From Asterias amurensis (Eukaryota; Echinodermata; Asteroidea; Forcipulatida; Asteriidae), in assembly GCF_032118995.1 (NCBI RefSeq), contig NC_092669.1, positions 11,642,335 to 11,706,334 on the forward strand: a stretch of 64,000 nucleotides of DNA, given 5' to 3'. This document shows, piece by piece, positions 11,655 to 26,740 of the stretch; the stretch's first letter is position 1; each line of letters opens with the position of its first letter. Both the position numbers and the translations under genes were made by a program. The notes beneath the pieces were generated by a model, which was not told the origin of the DNA, searched no databases, and saw nothing but the letters and a program-made list of their open reading frames with translations.

Positions 11655-11856
11655 GGGCCCAATTTCATAAAGCTGCTAAGCAGAAAAAAACTGCTTAAAC
11701 AACTTATTTGCTAAGCAAACAATTCAGTGGGCCACCAGTCACAGCAATGTAAACTTATGTTAATTTGGTTGGTAACCTTTCTCTATTATTGTAGGCAATA
11801 CTTTTCTGTGCTAAGCAAGTTTTTGTGCTTTTGAGTTTTATGAATTTTGGCCCTGG
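11655..11856. repeat. Family D palindromic element, well preserved
   Basis: Left end GGGCCCAATTTCATAAAGCTGC, right end TTATGAATTTTGGCCC, with paired GCTAAGCA/TGCTAAGC motifs and the internal ACCAGTCACAGCAATG. It may lie in the UBE2M 3' UTR, about 560 bases after the stop. Confidence 0.7.
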
Positions 11857-12550
11857 ACTGTTTACTGTCACGGGACATTTCCTGGCTTAATGTCTTGTGT
11901 ATTGTTTGCATAGCCTGACGTTTTCTTATGTCAAAATGCCTCTTATTTATTTCATGAAACAGATCTTTGGGTTGTTTTAAACTCTCTGATATCATGGCAT
12001 GGCTATCTTCGTCTGGTTCCAAGATATTTTCCGGTAATTACCAAGTTTTTCGTTTGAAGTTCAAATTCTCGGCCAAGTATCTGAGTTATAGAACGTACAA
12101 CAAAAAGGTGGTGGCTAGTTGAGATAAACCAATTTTGTACATGCACCAATTTATTAAACAGTTTGGTGCATGTCAAAGTGGCAATCGGGGAGTGGCAGTC
12201 AAAATGTCATACATTGTCATATAATTTAACATTATTGGTACATTATTGTTTTTTTCCTGTGAAAAACTGTCTAATTATTAAAACAAATTTCACATTTTTT
12301 TAAACAGAATTTCCTTTGAAAGGTTTTGTCTTTAATTTAAGAGTTGGTTGGCTGATTTTGTACGCATGTACATCTATTTAAATGAATAAATAATTTCATG
12401 TATTTTTATTGGACAGATGATAATAATGATTTTGTGGAACAGAGATACCTGGAATTTTACCAGTACCTTAATTGCTCCCAATTTAATTGTTCCTAAAAAT
12501 GCTTTAGTTTAATGGCCAGGCCCCTTGCCTTAAGGGGGTTAACATGGCTA

Positions 12551-12680
12551 GGGCCCAAGTTCATAAAGCTGTTTCACAAATTCCTTTGCTTAACAAGAAA
12601 TGAGCAGGATACCAGTCAATTCTAAGCAAGAGTCTTCTGTGGTGAGCAAGTGCTTACAGGCTTTTTATGAAATTGGGCCC
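12551..12680. repeat. Family D palindromic element
   Basis: GGGCCCAAGTTCATAAAGCTG ... TTTATGAAATTGGGCCC. The inner arms are shortened. Confidence 0.65.
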
Positions 12681-12729
12681 AGTGGCTTTTTGCCAAACCT
12701 CTGCTGAGGCTTTTGTCTCTGGCTTAAGA

Positions 12730-13010
12730 CTTTGTTTGATGTTTTAAACACTGTACACAAATCGGACTCAAGTTCTGGTGGTTAAGTCATCGACACTTGT
12801 GTCCTTGAGCAAGACACTTGACCTTAAGCTTCTCTCCACCCAGGGGTAAAATGGGTACCTGTGAGGGCAGAGATGGTTTATGTGAATGATTAGCTTGGAG
12901 CGCAGTAACTCGCAGCACGGACTGTATACTCCCCAGGGAGCTCCAAAGCTGAGGTTTGGAAAACGCCACAAGAAAAGTGTCTACCCTTAAGGAATTTTGG
13001 GGCATGTAAA
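12730..13010 (+). mobile_element. SINE copy
   Basis: Contains CACTTGTGTCCTTGAGCAAGACACTTGACC, then CACCCAGGGGTAAAATGGGTACCTGTGAGGGCAGAGATGG. The same body recurs at 28680-28800, 45547-45810 and 59850-60010. The 3' tail is eroded. Confidence 0.6.
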
Positions 13011-13336
13011 TAAAAAAGGGGGTGCAGTCACTTTGTCAGATATTTGTCCGATTATAAATGTGCAGTTGGGACAGAACACACCATTTTCAAAAGCTGTATG
13101 TACGTTCGTGTCATTTTGTGAGACCCGTTGTTTTTTGGAGTATCCATAAATGACTATGCTGCATATATGAGTCCTTTTAAATGTTTTGTCGTCTGCTCTG
13201 AAAATAATTTTGTTTACTTATTATGATCATCACATTTTGTAAACAAGTATTATTTATTAAACATTATGAACACTTACAAGAAACTAACTGTTTTGCAACA
13301 TCTTTGATTGAGGTCCGGTTTCGTTTAAAGCCTTAA

Positions 13337-13718
13337 AGGAACACGTTGCCTTGGATCGGACGAGTTGGTCAAAACAAAAGCGTTTGTAACCGTTTTTTAT
13401 AAAATGCATATGGTTGGAAAGATGTTATAAAAGTAAAATACAATGATCCACACAAGTTTGCCTCGAAATTGCGTGGTTTTCTTTCTACTGTGCGAACTAA
13501 CATGGTCGGCCATTTATGGGAGTCAAAATTTTGACCCCCATAAATGGCCGACGTGTTAGTCGACGAGGTAAAAGGAAAACCACGCAATTTCGAGGCATGT
13601 TTGTGTGGATCATTGTATTCTACTTTTACAACATCTTTCTACCCATATGCATTTTATAAAAAACGGTTACAAACGCTTTTCAAAGACCAACTCGACCGAT
13701 CCAAGGCAACGTGTTCCT
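13337..13718. mobile_element. Family A foldback element, copy A2 (TTAA-flanked)
   Basis: 382 bp, the same length as A1 and nearly identical to it, with TTAA at 13333-13336 and 13719-13722. The low divergence between A1 and A2 suggests recent spread. It is followed directly by family D-like sequence. Confidence 0.85.
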
Positions 13719-15610
13719 TTAAGCCAAAGCGCAATTTAATTGAGCTGCCTAAGCACAACAAAACTAAGCTTGCCAAAATAAGGTTACCAGCCAAAATATC
13801 ATGTCGCATGATGATGTATATCTGTGACTGGTTTCCTGCAAACTTTTGCTAAGCAGAAAAAAACTGTTTAGCAAAACTTGTTGATTTCCTGGAGCTTAAG
13901 CACAAAAAGTACTTAAGCACAACAAAATAATGATTACCAGATTAAGGTTACCAGCCAAACTACTGTGCCACATGTACAAATTGTGACTGGTGTCCTGATC
14001 ATTTCTGCTTAGCAGAAAAGTGTCAAGCAATACTTTCTGCTTATAGCAGCTCTATAAAATTGGGTCCAGGTTTCAGCAATTGACAAATTGCTTCTTGTGA
14101 AAACTAGCATATATTTTGGGTTCCAATTTGGGGTAGTTTTATATCTCAATATTGGAATAATCTCCAGGTATGAACCAGTGATGACTTCACAGGTGAATAC
14201 AATAATTGAAAAGGGATGGATTGGGGTATAAGGAATTCCAATCGGGGTAGTTTCAAGGGGTTATGTTCACCCAAGGGGGGTACTTCACTCGTCCCCAGCG
14301 CCTTGCTTTAACCAAAGGCGCTGGGATGGGCAAACGTATCATGCACGCACATTGGTTTAATAATGCGCAGTCCCATCATGCATCACACTCACACTGCACC
14401 GTATTTCTATGCACTGTACGCATGACGTACTTCCTGAACAAAAATCTGTGCAAGCGATTAGCCCATCCCAGCGATCCTGGATAGACTGGCCGCTGGGGCC
14501 GAGCGAAAGGGGGTACTGAGTAATGATACATATTTGTCAATGTGGGACACTAGGTGGCAGCAGACTTTCCAAGTAACTCCATTGTTCCTGGCAATGTGCA
14601 CATACTCAGAACTACAACTTTACGAATTAAACTGGGCTGGATTATACAGAGGGCTAAGACTAATAACTCCTAAAGAGTCCTAGGTTCAGTCCTAAAGTTA
14701 CAACTATCTTTGTGAAATACCCCCCCCCCACTTCCGAAGGGCACACAATATGGCTGAACTGTTTACTGCTTAGCAATAATTAGCATGATACCAGTCAAAA
14801 AGGTGTAAATTTAGCATATTTTGTATGATGGTGACCATAACCCGGTAAGCAAAATGTTGCTGTGCTAAGCTGCTTTTTGTGCTTCAGCAGTTCTATGAAA
14901 TTTAGCCCCACTAACAGTCTGATTGCTGATACTTTTCTTAAAACATAAAAATAAAATGTAAAATCAGCAAATTGCTGTGTTTTTTTTGTTGAGTAAGTGT
15001 ACAAATAATCAACTAATTTTATTAAAAGAAAAACAATGTTGAATAACAAAAACAACTAACTCGGTTGGAAAATAAAGGGATAAGTTTGATCAGTTCTGAG
15101 AACAGTAAGTTCCCTGCTGGTCTTCACAAATTTCTCATAATTTTTTGAAAATGTTTGGTTATGATTTAGGCCTATGTCCTTTTGTTTATTAAATTCTTGA
15201 TGCATGTTCTTAGCTCCAAATGACTCTGTATTTAAACCAGTTTTTAGTGAGATTTTTTTCACTTTTTAATTTCTAATATAAATGGTTGAGTATGCTCATG
15301 AATATGTGCAGATGTGTTGAACATTAATTCACGACTATAAATACTTAACTCGTTATGTGAGTATTTATTTTCATGAAATAAAACAATTCACGTTTGCTAT
15401 TGTTTTTTTTTTTGTAATGTACACTTGGCCGCAATGTTGCACTTGGATGATACAAAGAATATATAATGTAGAAGTCTTTGTCACTTTGTAAGAAAATTCT
15501 TGTTTAGTTTCCGTATGTTCTTTGTCAGTTTGATGCGTTTTGGCCAAGTGGTCTTGTGCACTTGACTAGGGGCTGTCGGAGTGTGGGTTCGGGTCTTTAG
15601 GCCTGGAGCC
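13719..15610. other. Intergenic, repeat-rich, no gene seen
   Basis: Holds decayed family D pieces (about 13725-14075 and 14755-14912) and a CpG-rich stretch at 14280-14500 containing the inverted pair CCAGCGCCTT / AAGGCGCTGG. Otherwise AT-rich sequence. Short open frames here have no recognisable domains. Confidence 0.45.
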
Positions 15611-15614
15611 TTTT

Positions 15615-15985
15615 TTATTTTGCATCTGAAAGTGCACAAATTTATTATTATTCTCTTGCAACTTCGATGACCAATTGAGTCCCAGATTTCACAGGTTTGT
15701 TATTTTATGCATATGTTGGGATGTACTAGACTTGATACAAGTCTTAGATTGTGGTTATTCTTCTGCATCTCAGCCACGATAAACGCCCACATTATTAGCT
15801 ATCACGCGCCCTAACTCGCAATCTAAATGACAAAGGCTAAATGAGGAACGTTGATCACAAGAGGGCACTGTTTGTAGCGGATATCAGGACGACTAAAAAG
15901 CCATGATCAAAGACTTGGAACCAAGTCTAGGATAGACCAAGTAAGAATACACTGGTCTTTGACAATAACCAAAGGTGTCTAGTGT
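15615..15985. mobile_element. Family B foldback element, decayed
   Basis: CTTGCAACTTCGATGACCAATTGAG, TTTCACAGGTTTGTTATTTTATGCATATGTTGGGAT and the end GGTCTTTGACAATAACCAAAGGTGTCTAGTG match family B. The left terminus is not recognisable. Confidence 0.55.
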
Positions 15986-16121
15986 CTAAATCCTGCCACT
16001 ATACAGCCTCGAAATTGGACCGATCAATGTTAAGAAAGATGAATTGAACATGAATATAATGATAATACAGTACTTCAACAAAAAATCACGAAACAGACCA
16101 TGAACTTTCTTTCCTGCTTTT

Positions 16122-16127
16122 TTTATT
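16122..16127 (-). terminator. RPS16 polyadenylation signal AATAAA
   Basis: AATAAA on the minus strand, about 240 bases after the RPS16 stop. Placed by motif and distance only. Confidence 0.5.
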
Positions 16128-16362
16128 GTTATTTACTTAAACTTGCTTTACACACGTCATCATCAGGCCCTATGTCATAACAGTGTAGAGAACGCTGCAA
16201 ATCATTTTGCAAAAGGGGCCGGTCAAATCAGAGATGGTTTATGAAGAACAGAAATCTTAGGATAAGGTTCAAGACTTTGAAAGAACATCTTTGTAACTGA
16301 TGAGGAGTCCCAAAAGTATTCCAAGTATTGGAGCTGATCCGCCGAGACAATTTGGAGTTGAC

Positions 16363-18484
16363 TTAACGGTATGATTTCTGGTAACGGGCACGGGGTCCGG
16401 GACCTCCGAACTTCTTGGGCTCGCAGCGTCTGGGATCGGCAACGAGGAGTGACCTGTCGTATTGGATTAGGATGTCCTTGATTTCCTTCTTGGAGGCTTC
16501 GTCGACGTCTAGAAAATAAAACAATAAAACACAATGTCACTTTTGAATGTAGTTTCAAGTCCTGTATGCTTTGTTTTAAAAAAAGCAAGGGCACCAAGGC
16601 ATTTTCCATTTCTGTTCAAGCACCACAGTAATAGCTAGCTAGTTGTGTGAGCGAAGAGAGTGCATAGAAAGAGGGAGTTCGCACACGCCCAAGCAAAAAC
16701 TCCCTGCTAACCCGTGAAACATGCTGGACAAAAACGTGGAATTCCTTGCTTCCATAAGCGCAGATTCATTGCTTACGGTAAGCAGAGCCATGAAACTTCT
16801 TGGCCCAGTTAAGCCCAGTATATACTTCCTGCAAAGGCACTACTAATTTTGACATCACAAATTCGCAACAAATGATTCACATCAGTTGACTCAAGCTCAA
16901 CTCCTGCGAAATATTCGCTGTGAAATATTCACAGGAAGTATAAACTGGGCTTTTATAGGGAAAGGCCCGTTTTTAGATCCAATGTTTTGACTCACATTTC
17001 TGGTAGTATGAGACCAGTGACTTTGAGACGGCCTGCCTGATGGCATAGATCTGTGCAATGCGTCCACCTCCCTTGACTCGGACTCTGATGTCAACTCCCT
17101 GGAATCGCTCCTTACCCAAAAGCAGGACAGGCTCCATCAGCTGTAAGAGAGAAATAAGAACGTGTAATTATTATTATTTTATTTCTCTCCAAAGGTCCAA
17201 TAAAATAACAGACAGAAGCAGGCCATGTACCCTTTGTTTTTCAAAGGGCAAGGGCATCAAGGCATTTTCTCCTTGGTAAAGGGCACCCTATGAGGTAATT
17301 GAACAATGTTCAACTGGAGCTGTTCAAAGGCACCAAGGCAATGATCAGTGATCACATTTGTTGCCTAGGTGATGTCAATGACGTTTTGAGTGTAATGGAT
17401 GGATTCATTAGACATTGATGATCAAATCAGAGTTCTTAGAATTTGAGTCATCATTTTTGAAAGCGGTAAAAAATTTGCCAAATCTGATGACTAGTCTTTC
17501 AACATTGGACGAAATGGCACTTTATGATCAAATCTTGTGCATGCTGTCTCGTAACCCTCCGGTCTCCGACGGTCCGGAGGATGGAGGGTTAATCAACGCA
17601 ACAAGCTACTCTTCTCGGTGAAGTTGCATTTTCTCACCTTGTACTTCAGTACTTTAGGCTCAAGCATCTCCAAGGGCTTGCCGTTAACTCGGAGGACGCC
17701 ATTTCCACGCTTGCAATGGGCAACTGCCGTAGCGGTTTTCTGCAAAAATAAAAGAACAAATTTATAAAATTTTTGTAACTTATGTTTTTCTGAATTTTTA
17801 CAACTTGAAATTTTTCCTAATTCATTCAACAGTTAAACTACGATCACCATTCGCAGATTACCTGCAACTGCCGAATTTCTGCACTAGCCTTGTAAAGCAT
17901 AGAATGCCTAGTAACAAGGAGTACGCACGCGCATTTGTAAGCCAAAATTCCCCGCTAACTCGTGAATTAGGCGTGACATAAGCACAGAATTCCCTGCTTC
18001 AGTTCAGTAAGGCGCCGATCATTTGCTTTAATTTAATGTAATTGTAATTGTAAGCAGAGCCATGAAATTGGGCCCTGCTGCTGATGACTGCCCCCTGGGT
18101 CAAAATTATTTGCCAAATTGATAAATATTTTAATAAGGCCCCCGGCCCTATTTGAAATTGAATTATCCGAACTGCGCAAAATTGGGAAAAAAAATCTACT
18201 TATTTAAATTAATATTATAAAACACAAACAACAATATTTAAGATGTGAAATTAATATTGATTGAAAAACTGTATTTCGAAATGATCGTTTAATAAGCAAG
18301 TTCTGGGAGGCTCCTATAATGCCCCCTTAGCCTTCCATTTCCATTTGGCAATAATGCATGTACAGCATATTACGCACAGCACACCAAGAGAGGGCGCTAT
18401 GACACGTTAACTTCAGCATTGAAAAATTACCTTTCGTCCGAAGACTTGCACCGATTCACGGGGTGTTTTCGCACTCTGAGACAT
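16363..18484 (-). CDS. RPS16: Small ribosomal subunit protein S16 (uS9)
   Basis: Part of the 40S ribosomal subunit head; in the uS9 family the C-terminal tail reaches the P-site tRNA. Coding exons on the minus strand: 18484-18431, 17739-17638, 17140-16996, 16508-16363, joining in phase to 148 residues (human 146). It shows [41 protein letters not shown] and the conserved end YQKSYR. The ATG at 18484 sits only 4 bases after an acceptor (TTCTTACAG), so the leader is spliced. A non-coding first exon with a pyrimidine start lies at 18645-18616. Introns contain a GGGCACCAAGGCA repeat and a short hairpin but no snoRNA I could support. Confidence 0.97.
16573..16612. repeat. Fragment of the GGGCACCAAGGCA repeat
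   Basis: AAGCAAGGGCACCAAGGCATTTTCC, also found at 17235-17345, 22080-22180, 32549-32650 and 63483-63505. Not assigned to a transposon class. Confidence 0.45.
17235..17345. repeat. GGGCACCAAGGCA interspersed repeat
   Basis: About 105 bp: AAGGGCAAGGGCATCAAGGCATTTTCTCCTTGGTAAAGGGCACCC..., with ...CAAAGGCACCAAGGCAA closing it. It lies in RPS16 intron 2. Confidence 0.5.
17541..17600. repeat. Degenerate hairpin related to family E
   Basis: CGTAACCCTCCGGTCTCCGAC is followed by GTCCGGAGGATGGAGGGTTAATC. The CGTAACCCTCC arm resembles the MITE at 19791-19900. It lies in RPS16 intron 2. Confidence 0.4.
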
Positions 18485-18615
18485 GGTTCTGTAAGAAAAA
18501 TATATCACACAAGGTAGAAATGTTAGGAGGTTTATTCTGATTCAATAATTTGTAGATAAAATTTATCGTAAGTCGTATTTAAGGCATTTTTTAGGTTCGG
18601 TAGTCGTAGCTTTAC

Positions 18616-18645
18616 CTGTCTCTGTGTGTGTTAATTTAGAAGAGG
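18616..18645 (-). promoter_or_regulatory. RPS16 5' non-coding exon with TOP-like start
   Basis: On the minus strand CCTCTTCT (18645-18638) opens a short stretch ending AGAGACAG before the donor GTAAAG at 18615. Ribosomal protein genes usually start at a pyrimidine tract (5' TOP) that puts translation under mTOR control. The position and the spliced leader fit, but the start site itself is inferred. Confidence 0.5.
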
Positions 18646-19036
18646 TCAAGAAACGGGTTTCCCATTCTTGGGTCATTTTCTGAAAAATTCGTCCACTTAA
18701 AGAAAGTTAGTAAATTATATTTAATGACATATTTGTTTTTAATTATTTAAATAGTATACACATAATCATAAACATATTATTTATATATTTCAATAAATGC
18801 TTAAAGAAAGAAACATTTTTATTTAGAACAATTAAATAAAAGTATATTTTGCAGTAGTGACTGAGCCTTTGTGTCAAAGGTTGCACTTCCGTTTGTGGAC
18901 CTGGCCAATCAATGGCGTCAGCGGGAAAAATGGATCCAGATCGCGGGAAGGATTCGCGCCACTTGGATCAAAACAAACCATTATTTGGTCCGAGTGCGTC
19001 GACTGCTAGCATCTGCCGCCTTCAAGTGAATAAAAA
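18646..19036. promoter_or_regulatory. Shared RPS16/TYMS promoter with CCAAT box and E2F-like sites, plus TYMS leader exon
   Basis: Going toward TYMS: CCAAT box at 18903-18911 (GGCCAATCA), then three E2F-like motifs within 40 bases: GCGGGAAA 18921-18928, CGCGGGAA 18942-18949, ATTCGCGCC 18952-18960. Downstream, AAAAA followed by GTAAGTAAGT at 19037 is a good splice donor, so about 18970-19036 is a probable non-coding TYMS first exon, joined to an acceptor near 20024 or 20041. TYMS is a known E2F target in animals. A 42-codon frame from 18912 cannot be joined in frame to TYMS, so I do not call it coding. Confidence 0.55.
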
Positions 19037-19599
19037 GTAAGTAAGTGAATATGATTTTCATTGTTTTCCATTAGAATAATCATATAATGAATATTGCAAA
19101 CTTCGTCTCCTCCTCCTCGCGGGCTTGGGCGTCTGGCATGTCCTGTGTGTATGTGATGTTATGTAGGCGCTTGTTTTGTGTGTTTAGTGTGTACTGGGAT
19201 TGGGAATGGGATCAGTTCAATCAATTCAGTGAGTGATGACTGATTATGTGATAGGCCTAACTGGACTCTACTCACCTGCTCACTTGTTAGGCTAGCTCAG
19301 CAATCAATGACAGCTTAGCTAATTTCATGTCAAGATGATTGTTTATGTTTCATTGTTATTGAATGTTAGTCAGGCCTATATATATATTAACATATGATAG
19401 CAAACTTTCCTTTGATCTATTCTTGATAATCATTAATATTGGGCATGCATGCAGGTTTTAAAAATTTGATGCAGAAGTTTTGAGATTACGAATTACTTTT
19501 TGTATTTTTGGTAGTAGTAATTGCCTATTATGGGGCCACAAGTTTTTTGCAAAAAGGGATAGGCCTATCTGTATCTCATTCCCATTCATTGAGCATCAT

Positions 19600-19692
19600 C
19601 ATGTTGGGTAAATTAGATAGTCTACTTAAAAAGTTATTATTTCATATCATCAAATGAAAAAGTGGTGGTGCCATACGGAATTTTTTCCTTTT
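19600..19692. repeat. Family F MITE, partial
   Basis: TAAATTAGATAGT...TGAAAAAGTGGTGGTGCCATACGGAA resembles the right half of the hairpin at 7777-7885. Confidence 0.45.
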
Positions 19693-19790
19693 CCGAGATA
19701 TGACAATCAACTTGTCTTCCCTTTCACTGTTTAACTTTAATTTTTAATTTGGCTACTTGTTTGTATGCATGACCCAGGCTCAATCTTGTG

Positions 19791-19900
19791 TAGTTGCGAT
19801 AACGTAACCCTCCTCCCGACAGCTGCCAGGACGGAGGGTTACGAGATCGGTTCTAGCGGCACTGGCGGCCGTCGGGAGGTGGGTTACGTTATTGCAACTA
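19791..19900. mobile_element. Hairpin MITE (family E)
   Basis: TAGTTGCGATAACGTAACCC at the left returns inverted as GGGTTACGTTATTGCAACTA at the right. The GC-rich inner part is also inverted (CTCCCGAC / GTCGGGAG). Related copies: 50445-50492 (short but near perfect) and one arm at 38077-38096. It lies between the TYMS leader exon and first coding exon. Confidence 0.75.
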
Positions 19901-20058
19901 AATCTTGTGATTCTTCAATTTATATTATAAATATGATTTATATAAATTATAAATGACAAACGTTCCTATTTTAATGCAATTAAGTCTTACCTGCTGACTA
20001 TCAAATCTTTTCCCACCCTTTCAGTTCAGTTTAATCTTCAGTTTCCTGACAAAACTAA

Positions 20059-23869
<3,811 letters not shown>

Positions 23870-24418
23870 TAAACCCTGGTCAAAAAAAGTATAGACCAGG
23901 CAAGTCCTGCGCGATTCAAACCTTTTTCCGAGGAACCTTTGGTTCCCATGTACATAAAAACTTTAAAATGTTAAGAAAACAACATTAGGATACTTTATAC
24001 GGGAATGATGGATGTAGTGTACTAAATTATTATTTACCTGTTAATAATAATACTAGGTTCTTAAAAAGCGCTTGATCACACCGCTAAATTAAGGTGCGTA
24101 TAAAACTCGGTGTTTCTTCCTACATGGTATAGTTCTGTTTTGAAGTATGGGATCGGTTCATTTAAAAGCACTATGAAATGGTTTACCAGGTTCTCTGGTG
24201 CAACATAGTCTGGTGCTCCTACCACTCGGCCATGCCAAGAGTATAATCTGCTAATAATGATGTATTCTTGGATGAACAAAGTCCTTTGTGAAATTTCTTT
24301 CTGTGAATGAAATTCTATATCAAAATGTATCATAGTTTGTGGGTAAAATGGTTCAAATTCTTCCTAGAAACATTATGTCTTCCAGTGATTTCATTTGAAA
24401 TTGAAATTTTGTGCCTTA
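23870..24418. other. TYMS 3' flank with an old repeat
   Basis: TTTTGAAGTATGGGATC...ATGGTTTACCAGGTTCTCTGGTG at 24133-24210 recurs at 56590-56665, so it is an interspersed repeat, probably a SINE or LINE body. No other gene is seen. Confidence 0.4.
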
Positions 24419-24791
24419 AAAGGAAAGTACACGTTTGGTAATTACTCAAAACAAATATTAGCTTAAAAACTGACTTGGTAACGAGCATTGAAGAGCTGTT
24501 GATAGTATAAAACATTGTTGGAAACGACTCCCTCTGAAGTATGGTAGTTTTTGAGAAAGAGGTAATTTCTCACTAAAATAATAAAAGACTTCTAGCTAGA
24601 AGTCTTTTATTCCTATCTGAAAGCACACAAACTCGTCCAACAAGGGTGTTTTTTCTTTCATCATTTTCTCGCAACTTCGAAGACCAAATGAGCCCAAATT
24701 TTCACAGGTTTGTTTGTTATTTTATGCATATGTTGGAATACACTAATTGTGAAGACTAGTCTGTGACAATTGCAAAAAGTGTCCAGTGTCT
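24419..24791. mobile_element. Family B foldback element, copy B3
   Basis: Starts near TTAAAAGGAAAGTACACGTTTGGTAATTACTCA and ends AAAGTGTCCAGTGTC before TTAA at 24792-24795. A short central hairpin AGACTTCTAGC / GCTAGAAGTCT is visible. About 370 bp. Confidence 0.7.
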
Positions 24792-24795
24792 TTAA

Positions 24796-26094
24796 AAGCA
24801 AACAGGGTTGCTATTCCAGTTTAAAAACTTGCACCGATTAAAATGGTGGTAAAACTCCACAAAACCCAAACTACCGCATTCACCACATGATATCATATAT
24901 CAAGACATAGTATCATTCAAAACCACAGTGGATGGTATTAAATGGTCAACTAGTTGGAGGGGTAATAATTGGGGGAAAAAAGCACTTGTTTTCACATAGA
25001 TTCTTTTTGCATACTGTTCATATTTATTGTACATATACATTGCTGACTTTTTTATACTGTGATATTGAGATAGAATTCAAATAAACCAACTTTACCATAA
25101 AGTTTCGATTTTAACCTAGTTTTTGTTGAAGTAGAGTCTAAAAAAATTAATTCTGAACATCTTAATGTGTTCAGAAATATTTCTAGGGACTAAAACTTTC
25201 ATCATTGCTAAGTTGAACCAGCCTTATTTTTGCGAGAAATTTTAAGAATTTTATTTGTGAAGAAAATAAACCTGTAACTCCGGAATGAAAGACCACAAAA
25301 ACTAAACAGCTTACCGGCCAGATTACTTTAAGTTTACATTGTTGTGGCTATCCCCCAGAGATTTTTGTTGAGCAAATTTTAAAGCAGTATTTTCTTCTTA
25401 TAACAACTTTGTGGAACTGGGCTGTGAAGAGACTGTAGATCCTTTATGCTAATAACCAAACAATTTCTAATACGTAAAACTACAACTATTTATGACTTCT
25501 TATTTCCCCCTTATTTCAGGAAATTCTAGGCAGTAAACAAAACGGTCTTTAAAGGGAGAAAGAAATGGTACACATTGTGTTCAACCTGTTTTGTGTTTGT
25601 GGTGATGCACGGACTGCCTCATTTGCTTTGCACTGACCTATATCAGCAAACCTTTTCACATTTTGTCAAACTGCAATTCTTAGCAATTACTTCATTCAAA
25701 AGTTTTGATACCTTTCTGTATACCAAAAAGAAAAAAACGTCTTTTTTCACCAGGTAGCCACAAAAAAAGTCTGAAAAAAGACAAAAGTCAGAAGTTTCTG
25801 ATCCTTATAAACTTGTCCATTTGTTACTGACACTAAATTGACAATATTATAAACCCTTTGCCTTGAACACCACACCTACAACCTCCAACAAAACTCTCAT
25901 CTCCATTTCTAAATTCGAAAAGGAACTTAAAATCTCAACTTATTTATCCCTCTAAAAACTTACTTATGTACCCCTCTATTTACATAGTTACTCGTAACAT
26001 TAATTGCATGCTTCTTCATGCATTTTTATGTATTTATAAATATTTGTGTATTTTTTTACATGAGAAACAAAGTTTTCCAGATGACGAATGCATG
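24796..26094. other. Intergenic, no gene seen
   Basis: AT-rich DNA that may include the end of the TYMS 3' UTR (AATAAA at 25080-25085). A decayed family D element lies at about 25285-25425 (ACTCCGGAATG..., GGAACTGGGC). Short open frames have no recognisable content. Confidence 0.4.
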
Positions 26095-26740
26095 TACATA
26101 GTACACAGTCAACCCTCCTACTGTCTGACCATTAAAGGAACACGTTGCCTTGGATCGGTCGAGTTGGTCTTTGAAAAGCGTTTGTAACCGTTTTTTATAA
26201 AATACACATGGGTAGAAAGATGTTGTAAAAGTAGAATACAATGATCCACACAAACATGCCTCGAAATTGCGTGGTTTTCCTTTTACCTCGTCGACTAACA
26301 CGTCGGCCATTTATGGGGGTCAAAATTTTGACTCCCATAAATGGCCGACCATGTTAGTTCGCACAGTAGAAGGAAAACCACGCAATTTCGAGGCAAACTT
26401 GTGTGGATCATTGTATTCTACTTTTAAAACATCTTTCCAACCATATGCATTTTATAAAAAACGGTTACAAACGCTTTTGTTTTGCCAACTCGTCCGATCC
26501 AAGGCAACGTATTCCTTTAAATAGTGATGGATGTACGCATTAAAAAGTCAGAAAGTACATCTACAAAGTACACAGTCAACCCACCTACTGTCTGACCATT
26601 CAATACTGATAGATGAACTGTGCATTAAGAAAACAGAAAATGCATTTACAGAGTACACGGTCAACCCTCCTACTGTCTGACCATTCAACAGTTTAAATGA
26701 TGCGTTAAGATATCAGAAAAATGCCTACATACACTGTAGC
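26095..26740. repeat. Minisatellite, about 83-bp unit, split by a family A element
   Basis: The core CACAGTCAACCCTCCTACTG followed by TCTGACCATT occurs at 26103, 26570 and 26655. Taking out the inserted element A3 and its extra TTAA puts the first two cores about 82 bases apart, in line with the 85 of the next pair. The same core forms the array at 63598-64000. Confidence 0.7.
26136..26516. mobile_element. Family A foldback element, copy A3 (TTAA-flanked, inside a minisatellite)
   Basis: 381 bp, inverted relative to A1, TTAA at 26132-26135 and 26517-26520. The flanks join as CTGACCATTAAATAGTGATGG, which matches the neighbouring minisatellite unit CTGACCATTCAATACTGATAG. This supports one TTAA before insertion and two after. 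Confidence 0.85.

Noticed and set aside
17430-17560. C/D box snoRNA in RPS16 intron 2 (TGATGA and CTGA on the minus strand)
   Set aside because: The boxes are too close (about 28 bases) and lack a terminal stem.
18912-19040. 42-codon frame MASAGKMDPDRG... as a first coding exon of TYMS or a new gene
   Set aside because: Neither nearby acceptor keeps the frame open into TYMS. The stretch has promoter-like E2F and CCAAT motifs.
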